From NCBI GenBank assembly GCA_025450375.1, contig JANWHO010000013.1, positions 1 to 11,766 on the forward strand: a stretch of 11,766 nt of DNA, read 5' to 3'. Source of the DNA: Chloroflexota bacterium. Its GTDB lineage: Bacteria; Chloroflexota; UBA5177; JANWHV01. This document shows, in pieces, positions 6,911 to 11,766 of this stretch (its first letter is position 1; each line of letters begins with the position of its first letter). Below the pieces are notes generated by a model. That model had not been told where the DNA came from. It saw only the letters and a program-made list of their open reading frames with translations, and made no database searches. The translations under genes were made by a program, and so were the position numbers.

Positions 6911-8173
6911 TTACTTGACCTTTACGCCTTGCAACTTCAGGTTTGAAATCACCTGGCTCTGCAACTGCTGCAAGGTAGAATGCACGTTCGCGCCGTTGAT
7001 CATCTTGCTGGTAGCGGCAGTGACCTGTAGGTCAACATACGCCTGGTTTGGACTGTAAATCCAACCCGTTCCCGTGCGTTGCGCCGAGAGCGCCAACTGC
7101 TTGGCGACTTCGGTTGGATTAGCGAAATACGGGTCGGGCTGGAAAGCGCCCGCGACATTGTACACCCCGGTAAAGGATGGTACGGTAGCCGCCTGGTGCT
7201 GGAAGGTTGGCGAGGTGCTGCAATAGACGGCAAGCTGCTGCGCCAGGGCGAGGTGCTTGCTTTGCGGCGGGACGTAGAAGGCGCCGCCGCCCCACCACCC
7301 GACCGAAGGCAGCGAGGCGGTAAACGCCCACTGACCCTTTTGCTTGGGATAGCTAGGCTTGATCACATAGGCCCCCAGCCAGTTCGGGCCGACCGCGTAT
7401 GGTACCGTGCCCTGGGAGAAAGCCTTACCGGAGACGGGCTTGGTAGGATCGTCGGGAAGGACGCCGCCGCTCCGCACCGCGGTCACGTATTGGGTCGCCA
7501 GCTTCTCGGTCAGGGGCGTGGCGATGTTGACCGTCCAGCTCCCGTCGCTGTTCAGGGCGAACCACTTGGCGTGGTTGGCCCACGCGAGCCCTTCAAGGGC
7601 CCAGTTGTCGGCGCCAAGCCAGCCGATCGCGTATTTCTTGGTCTTCGCCAGGGTCGCGGCGTCGGCATAGACCTGATCGTACGACGTAGGGATCTTGAGG
7701 CCGGCCGCCTTGATGGTGTTGACGTTCGACCAGATGCCCCAGGCGGCCATGTCGTGCGGCACCCCGATCAGCTTGCCGCCCAGGGTGAGCGGCGCCAGGG
7801 TACCGGGCGCGTACTTCGCGCGTACGGCCGCCGGCACCAGAGCGGAGAGATCGGTGGTGAGGCCGAGTTGGTAGTAGTTCGCCGCGTATTCGACGTTGTC
7901 GAACACAACATCCGGGAACCCGCTGCCGCCGCCGGCGCGCTTGAGCACGTTGAGCTTGGGAATAGGGGCGAGCTGGGTTGTATAAACGACTTTAACCCCG
8001 GGGTGAGAGTTTTGAAAGTCCTGCGCGCAGAGGTTCCGATCCGCCCAGGCCCACATGTTGAGCGTGACCGTCCCCTGTGGGTGCGCCGCGTGCGTGGCCG
8101 CCGGAACCCCGGCGATGGTCAGAGCCAGCATCGCGCCTACGGCGGCGCCGCGCATTTTCGTGCGTTTTTCCAT
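6911..8173 (-). CDS. ABC sugar transporter substrate-binding protein
   Basis: This secreted binding protein of the SBP_bac_1/8 carbohydrate family (420 residues) would deliver its ligand to the two permeases. The N-terminus is a Sec signal peptide: basic MEKRTKMR, hydrophobic GAAVGAMLALTIAGVPAA, and a likely cut after AThA around residue 29. There is no lipobox cysteine, so anchoring must be by another means, or the protein is soluble. Family marks are TLNMWAWADRN, FQNSHPGVKVVYT, PDVVFDN and GKLIGVPHD, followed by GNW-type aromatic-rich patches (WGIWSN, GWWGGGAF) usual for stacking against sugar rings. The ATG at 8173 opens the operon; its ribosome site is weak (GGGAC). A leader of about 155 bases separates it from the predicted transcription start. 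The ligand cannot be read from the sequence. Confidence 0.92.
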   Translation of the reverse strand: MEKRTKMRGAAVGAMLALTIAGVPAATHAAHPQGTVTLNMWAWADRNLCAQDFQNSHPGVKVVYTTQLAPIPKLNVLKRAGGGSGFPDVVFDNVEYAANYYQLGLTTDLSALVPAAVRAKYAPGTLAPLTLGGKLIGVPHDMAAWGIWSNVNTIKAAGLKIPTSYDQVYADAATLAKTKKYAIGWLGADNWALEGLAWANHAKWFALNSDGSWTVNIATPLTEKLATQYVTAVRSGGVLPDDPTKPVSGKAFSQGTVPYAVGPNWLGAYVIKPSYPKQKGQWAFTASLPSVGWWGGGAFYVPPQSKHLALAQQLAVYCSTSPTFQHQAATVPSFTGVYNVAGAFQPDPYFANPTEVAKQLALSAQRTGTGWIYSPNQAYVDLQVTAATSKMINGANVHSTLQQLQSQVISNLKLQGVKVK

Positions 8174-8306
8174 GACTGTCCCGGTTCAGAAATAAATTGC
8201 CGCCCACTAGAGAAGGTCAAACCCCGCGGGGAACGCCTCGCCGTCGTGTCCTCCTTCCGCGGTCCCTCACCGTCCGACACCACCTGTCGCGAACCGGCTC
8301 GCATAT

Positions 8307-8320
8307 CGACATCGTTTGCA
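8307..8320 (-). promoter_or_regulatory. LacI-type operator O3, importer operon
   Basis: The minus strand reads TGCAAACGATGTCG. It fits TGNAANCGNTNNCA except at the last base and shares TGCAAACG with O4. It falls about 10-23 bases downstream of the transcription start predicted from the promoter at 8336-8365, where a bound repressor would block the importer operon. Confidence 0.6.
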
Positions 8321-8335
8321 CTTTTGAGTGGTTTC

Positions 8336-8365
8336 ACTGTATGCGGTTGGCCCGACACTCGTCAA
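8336..8365 (-). promoter_or_regulatory. Sigma-70-type promoter of the importer operon
   Basis: On the minus strand TTGACG (8365-8360, five of six to consensus) is followed after 18 bases by TACAGT (8341-8336, four of six). Transcription would start near 8329 and run into operator O3. The resulting leader is about 155 bases; no riboswitch fold was recognised in it. Confidence 0.58.
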
Positions 8366-8545
8366 GTCTTGGACCGCGCCGATCCCTACTCATTCGAGCC
8401 GCGCCGTCATAAACAAACCGTGTTTCCGCCTTGATAAGAGAGAGGGGACAGTTCCGACCTCCTCCGCGACAGGCCAGTCCGAGTGCCATGAGTGTATCGC
8501 CTCTCGCATGAGTACAGGGTGAAGCGGGCGCCAGCCACGGTATGA
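8366..8545. other. Central part of the divergent importer/lyase promoter region
   Basis: The 441 bases between the binding-protein and lyase starts carry the two promoters and operators O3 and O4. The 180 bases between those promoters contain only a repeated CATGAGT (twice, about 20 bases apart) and no supportable gene or RNA element. Confidence 0.4.
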
Positions 8546-8574
8546 TTGACAGCGCCAGCATCACGGCCTACACT
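8546..8574 (+). promoter_or_regulatory. Sigma-70-type promoter of the lyase/E1 operon
   Basis: A perfect -35 TTGACA (8546-8551), an ideal 17-base spacer and -10 TACACT (8569-8574, four of six) predict a start near 8581, on the edge of operator O4. This also shows that the in-frame TTG at 8546 is a promoter element, not a start codon. Confidence 0.7.
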
Positions 8575-8579
8575 CAATC

Positions 8580-8593
8580 TGCAAACGTTACCG
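8580..8593 (+). promoter_or_regulatory. LacI-type operator O4, lyase/E1 operon
   Basis: TGCAAACGTTACCG differs from O1 at two of 14 positions and fits the LacI-family form except at the last base. It covers the predicted transcription start of the lyase operon, five bases after the -10, which mirrors O1 at the repressor gene. Confidence 0.66.
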
Positions 8594-8614
8594 ATTGTGC
8601 CTGGATGGAATCGC

Positions 8615-9997
8615 ATGGGTGTACACCTTATCGACTCGGCCCTGTTCGGCGACCAGTTTGGCACCGAGCCAATGCGCCGGATCTTCGCGGATACCGCGGT
8701 GGTTCGCTCCTGGGTCGCCGCGGAAGCGGCTCTGGCCCGCGCGGAGGCAACAGCTGGGCTCATCCCCAGGGAAGCGGCGGCGGCGATTAGCACGCATGGG
8801 GCCGAGTTCACCTGGGATGCCGCCGAACTGGCGACCGGCATAGCCGAAACCTTTCACCCCCTTGTTCCCGCGATCCGCCTGCTAGCCGCGCAATGCGGCG
8901 CCGCCGGGGCGTACGTCCACTGGGGCGCTACGACCCAGGACATCATGGATACGGGAATCGTGCTGCAACTTCGTGATGCTTGCGCGCTCTTGCGCGGCGA
9001 CATGCTGGCGCTACGCGACGCTTGGGCCGGCCTCGCGGCCCACTACCGCGATACGCCGATGCCTGGCCGCACCCACGGCCAGCACGCTCCCCCCGTCACC
9101 TTTGGCTATAAAGTGGCCGTGTGGGTGGCCGAGCTTGGCCGCCATCTCGACCGGCTGGATGCGTGTTTACCGCGTTTGTTGGTCGGTCAACTGGCCGGCG
9201 CATCCGGAACCCTGGCTTCCTTTGGCCCGCACGGGTTGGAGATCCAGCGGTTGATGCTGGAGGATCTCGGGCTGGGCGTGCCGCCGATTGCCTGGCACAC
9301 GGCGCGGGATGGGTTCGCCGAATTCATCGGGATTCTTGGCATGGTCTGCGCGACTCTTGGCAAGGTCGCCCTGGAAGTGATTCACTTGCAGGCCACCGAG
9401 GTGGGCGAGTTGGAGGAACCGTTCGCCATGGGGAAGGTGGGGAGTTCCACCATGCCCCATAAGCGCAACCCCATGATCTGCGAACTGATCGTGGCGCTCG
9501 CCAAGATTGTGCGGCAGGACGCATCGCTGGCCCTGGATACGATGGTGCAGGAGCATGAGCGCGACATGGGCGCCTGGCAAGCGGAATGGGAATTTATTCC
9601 ACGCGCCTGTTTGTTCACGGCGAGCGCGCTCGCCTATTCGGTACGGGTTGCCCAGGGTCTCAAGGTCAACACCGCGAAAATGCGCGAAAATATTGACATC
9701 ACCGGAGGATTGGCCCTGTCCGAGGTGATCATGCTGGAGCTGGGCCGATTCATCGGCCGCCAGGAGGCGCACGAGGTGGTGTATACCGTGTGCATGGGAG
9801 TGGTCGAGCGCGGCGGCTCGTTCCGCGAGGCCCTGCTGGCGGAGCCGGCGGTCAGCGCGCACCTCAGCCCCGATCAGATCGACGAACTCTTGCGCCCTGA
9901 ACGCTATCTCGGGGCGGCGCCGGTTGGGGTCGACCGGGTACTGGCCGCCATCGATCGCGGCGCCGCCGTGGTTCCCGAGCCATTGGCGCGCCTATGA
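8615..9997 (+). CDS. Aspartase/fumarase-superfamily lyase (adenylosuccinate lyase / carboxymuconate cycloisomerase-like)
   Basis: The 460-residue, mostly helical enzyme belongs to the superfamily that eliminates across a C-N or C-O bond to give a fumarate-like product, or runs the carboxymuconate cycloisomerase reaction. The three conserved regions are HWGATTQDIMDTG (102-114), GRTHGQHAPPVTFG (151-164) and the signature loop GSSTMPHKRNP (276-286) bearing the catalytic serine. The ATG at 8615 is chosen over TTG 8546 because the latter lies on the -35 hexamer and ALFGD close to the start matches family N-termini. The ribosome site is weak (GGATGGA). The gene overlaps the E1-alpha start by four bases (ATGA), implying translational coupling. 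THGQHA recalls PurB, but a purine-pathway role is unlikely: the partner genes encode an oxoacid dehydrogenase and the promoter carries the sugar-locus operator. Substrate unknown. Confidence 0.88.
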   Translation: MGVHLIDSALFGDQFGTEPMRRIFADTAVVRSWVAAEAALARAEATAGLIPREAAAAISTHGAEFTWDAAELATGIAETFHPLVPAIRLLAAQCGAAGAYVHWGATTQDIMDTGIVLQLRDACALLRGDMLALRDAWAGLAAHYRDTPMPGRTHGQHAPPVTFGYKVAVWVAELGRHLDRLDACLPRLLVGQLAGASGTLASFGPHGLEIQRLMLEDLGLGVPPIAWHTARDGFAEFIGILGMVCATLGKVALEVIHLQATEVGELEEPFAMGKVGSSTMPHKRNPMICELIVALAKIVRQDASLALDTMVQEHERDMGAWQAEWEFIPRACLFTASALAYSVRVAQGLKVNTAKMRENIDITGGLALSEVIMLELGRFIGRQEAHEVVYTVCMGVVERGGSFREALLAEPAVSAHLSPDQIDELLRPERYLGAAPVGVDRVLAAIDRGAAVVPEPLARL

Positions 9998-10965
9998 GCG
10001 CGCGATGGTCAGGTGAGCGTCTCCTGGGACTCTATCGCGGGATGTATCTGATCCGGCGCTTCGAGGAGCGATGCCTGGAGCTCAGCCGGAAGGGGCTGAT
10101 TCCTGGTTCGGTTCACCTCTGCGTCGGCCAGGAGGCCGTGGCCGTGGGGGCGGCGGACGCCCTGCGGCCCGACGACCTGACGGTGACCACCTACCGCGGC
10201 CATGGCCACGAATTGGCCCGCGGCATCGATCTCAGGGCCGCGATGGCCGAATTGCTGGGCCGGCGGACGGGCCTCTGCAAGGGGAGGGGAGGCTCGATGC
10301 ACCTGACCGATATCAGCCATGGCGTCCTGCCGCCCAACTCGATCGTCGGCGGCGGCTTGCCAATTGCCACCGGCGCCGCGCTGGCCCAGATGCATCAGGG
10401 CCGCGATCGCGTCGTCCTCTGTACCTTTGGCGAGGGTACGCTCAATCAGGGCGGCGCGCACGAGGCGCTCAATTTGGCCGCCATCTGGAATCTACCGGTC
10501 ATCTTTCTGTGCGAGAACAACCAGTATTCGGAGATGACGCCGGCCTATCAGATGATTAAGGGCGACAGCTTTGCCCCGCGGGTCGCGGCGTACGGGATGC
10601 CTACGCACACGGTGGACGGCATGGATGCACAGGCCGTCGCGGAAGCCGTGGCCCCGGCAGTAGCGCGGGCGCGCGCGGGCGCCGGACCGTCGTACGTGGA
10701 GGCGGACACCTACCGCTTCCTCGGTCACTATCAGGGCGATCCCGGCACGGGGTATCGTCCGGCCGAGGAAATCGCGCGCTGGCGGGAACGCGATCCGTTA
10801 CCCAGGCTGGCCGAGTCGCTTGCCGCCCAGCCTGGATTCGCGCGGCGACTGGAGGCCGAGGAACAGGCGGTCGAGGAGGCGCTGGGCGCGGCGCAACAAG
10901 CGGCGCTTGAGGATCCGTGGCCATCCCGGGACGAGATCGAGGAGGGGCTGTATGCCGCCGGCTAG
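9994..10965 (+). CDS. TPP-dependent 2-oxoacid/acetoin dehydrogenase E1 component, alpha subunit
   Basis: This 323-residue subunit binds thiamine diphosphate and, with the beta subunit, decarboxylates a 2-oxo acid or cleaves acetoin, passing the acyl group to an E2 lipoyl enzyme. Family landmarks in order: RRFEERCLELSRKGLIPGSVHLCVGQEA (21-48), TYRGHGHELARG (66-77) with active-site histidines, GRGGSMHL (97-104) and the TPP/Mg motif GEGTLNQGGAHEALN (146-160) ending at ENN (174-176). The usual GDG is GEG here, a conservative change at a metal ligand. Length and the GRGGSMH loop are closer to acetoin-dehydrogenase or branched type E1-alpha than to longer pyruvate forms. It overlaps the lyase stop by four bases and the beta gene by 14, so the three are one operon. 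E2 and E3 are not in view and the oxoacid is unknown. Confidence 0.93.
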   Translation: MSARWSGERLLGLYRGMYLIRRFEERCLELSRKGLIPGSVHLCVGQEAVAVGAADALRPDDLTVTTYRGHGHELARGIDLRAAMAELLGRRTGLCKGRGGSMHLTDISHGVLPPNSIVGGGLPIATGAALAQMHQGRDRVVLCTFGEGTLNQGGAHEALNLAAIWNLPVIFLCENNQYSEMTPAYQMIKGDSFAPRVAAYGMPTHTVDGMDAQAVAEAVAPAVARARAGAGPSYVEADTYRFLGHYQGDPGTGYRPAEEIARWRERDPLPRLAESLAAQPGFARRLEAEEQAVEEALGAAQQAALEDPWPSRDEIEEGLYAAG

Positions 10966-11766
10966 CGTCTCGAACCCGGTTGATGCCGCGACCCGTGTGT
11001 TAACCTATGCCCAGGCGCTCAATCTGGCGCTGGCGGAGGAACTGGAGCGTGACCCGTCGGTCATCCTGCTGGGCGAGGATATTGGCGCCTACGGGGGCGT
11101 GTTCGGGGTGACGCGCGACCTGCAATCGCGTTTCGGCGCCGGACGGGTGCGGGATACGCCAATCTCTGAGACCGGCTTTCTCGGATGCGCGGTGGGCGCC
11201 GCGATATGCGGACTCCGGCCGGTCGCGGAAATCATGTTCGTCGATTTTACCCTGGTCGCCCTGGATCAAATCGTCAACCAGGCGGCGAAATTGCCGTTCC
11301 TCACCGGAGGGCAAGTGCAAATGCCGCTGGTGTTCCGCACCCAACAGGGCGCGCGCCCCGGCACCGCCGCGCAGCACTCACAGTGCCTGGAGGCGATATT
11401 CGCCCATGTGCCGGGTCTGAGGGTGGTGGCGCCGGCCACGCCGGCGGACGCGCGCGGATTGTTAAAGTCAGCCATTCGCTCCGATGATCCGGTCCTCTTT
11501 TTGGAGCACAAGGGCCTCTATGCCACCAGTGGTCCGATCCCGATCGAGGAGCAGCTCGTACCGCTTGGCAAGGCTAACGTCGTCCGCGCGGGCAGCCAGG
11601 TCACCGCCCTGACCTATTCCGCGATGCTGCCGGTCGTAATGGCCGCCGCCGACGCCCTGGCGGCGGAGGGAGTCTCGGTGGAGGTGATCGACCTGCGAAC
11701 CCTGGCGCCCCAGGACCAGGAGACCATCGTGGCCTCGGTCAAACAGACCAATCGGGTCGTGGTGAT
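10952..11766 (+). CDS. TPP-dependent 2-oxoacid/acetoin dehydrogenase E1 component, beta subunit (partial, runs off the window)
   Basis: This frame starts inside the end of the alpha gene and is open to the last base, giving 271 codons of an expected 325 or so. The ATG at 10952 has GGAGGGG four bases upstream. Clear E1-beta landmarks follow: LTYAQALNLALAEELERDP, LLGEDIGAYGGVFGVTRDL with the TPP-activating Glu, RVRDTPISETGFLGCAVGAA, FVDFTLVALDQIVNQAAKL, QHSQCLEAIFAHVPGLRVVAPATP and PVLFLEHKGLY. From VRAGSQVTALTYSAML onward it is the C-terminal transketolase domain that docks to E2. The active-site His is present in QHSQ. RTQQGARPGTAAQHS departs from the common R(T/M)P(Y/N)GGG loop before that His. 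With the alpha subunit it forms the alpha2beta2 E1 enzyme. The missing end and any E2 gene lie to the right. Confidence 0.92.
   Translation, partial: MPPASVSNPVDAATRVLTYAQALNLALAEELERDPSVILLGEDIGAYGGVFGVTRDLQSRFGAGRVRDTPISETGFLGCAVGAAICGLRPVAEIMFVDFTLVALDQIVNQAAKLPFLTGGQVQMPLVFRTQQGARPGTAAQHSQCLEAIFAHVPGLRVVAPATPADARGLLKSAIRSDDPVLFLEHKGLYATSGPIPIEEQLVPLGKANVVRAGSQVTALTYSAMLPVVMAAADALAAEGVSVEVIDLRTLAPQDQETIVASVKQTNRVVV

Noticed and set aside
7079..8434. 451-residue open frame on the plus strand, antisense to the binding-protein gene
   Set aside because: It is a GC-driven shadow of a well-supported gene. Its translation has no recognisable domain, is rich in Arg, Gly and Pro, and crosses the promoter region.
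8484..8520. Short frames opened by the repeated CATGAGT
   Set aside because: They give peptides of seven and four residues with no ribosome site. The repeat is too short to interpret.
8546..8614. TTG start adding 23 residues to the lyase
   Set aside because: The TTG is the first base triplet of a perfect TTGACA -35 element, and O4 and the predicted transcription start lie inside the supposed coding extension.

Overview
The window is a high-GC (clearly above 60% by eye) bacterial segment. It holds a LacI-regulated carbohydrate or organic-acid catabolic locus, with a tyrosine recombinase gene at its left edge. The G+C content, the Shine-Dalgarno sequences (GGAGG, GGGGGA), the lack of an ATPase beside the sugar-type ABC transporter and the general protein style would fit Chloroflexota (for example Thermomicrobia) or a similar high-GC soil or thermophile group. 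This placement is a low-confidence impression; no rRNA or other marker gene is present.

Layout. Bases 36-63 form a dif-like site (11-bp arm, 6-bp spacer, 11-bp arm) just ahead of a complete tyrosine recombinase gene (110-1087, +). Short repeats of the flanking sequence and a 10-bp-stem hairpin lie beyond its 3' end. Next comes a minus-strand operon read from 3576 to 1202: a metal-dependent sugar-acid lactonase of the L-fucono/L-rhamnono-lactonase type, an L-rhamnose-mutarotase-family protein and an acid-sugar dehydratase of the mandelate racemase subgroup. Diverging from it is a LacI-family repressor (3828-4871, +). A second minus-strand operon, read from 8173 to 4904, encodes a sugar-type ABC importer: secreted binding protein, MalF-like permease and MalG-like permease, with a GC-rich hairpin after the binding-protein gene. 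Diverging from that, a plus-strand operon (8615 to beyond 11766) encodes an aspartase/fumarase-superfamily lyase and the alpha and beta E1 subunits of a thiamine-diphosphate 2-oxoacid dehydrogenase. The beta gene is cut by the window edge.

How it may fit together. Four 14-bp sites fitting yGCAAwCGwTnyCr, close to the classical LacI-family operator form TGNAANCGNTNNCA, lie one in front of each of the four transcription units (3610-3623, 3740-3753, 8307-8320, 8580-8593). The three sites whose promoters are readable sit just downstream of, or at, the predicted start of transcription. This argues that the repressor controls itself, the lactonase-mutarotase-dehydratase operon, the importer and the lyase/E1 operon as one regulon. 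My inference is that an imported deoxy-sugar or sugar-acid compound is oxidised and dehydrated by the non-phosphorylative route, and that a co-regulated lyase/oxoacid dehydrogenase branch handles a downstream carbon skeleton. The sugar dehydrogenase, aldolase, E2/E3 and importer ATPase are not in the window, so substrate and pathway remain unproven.
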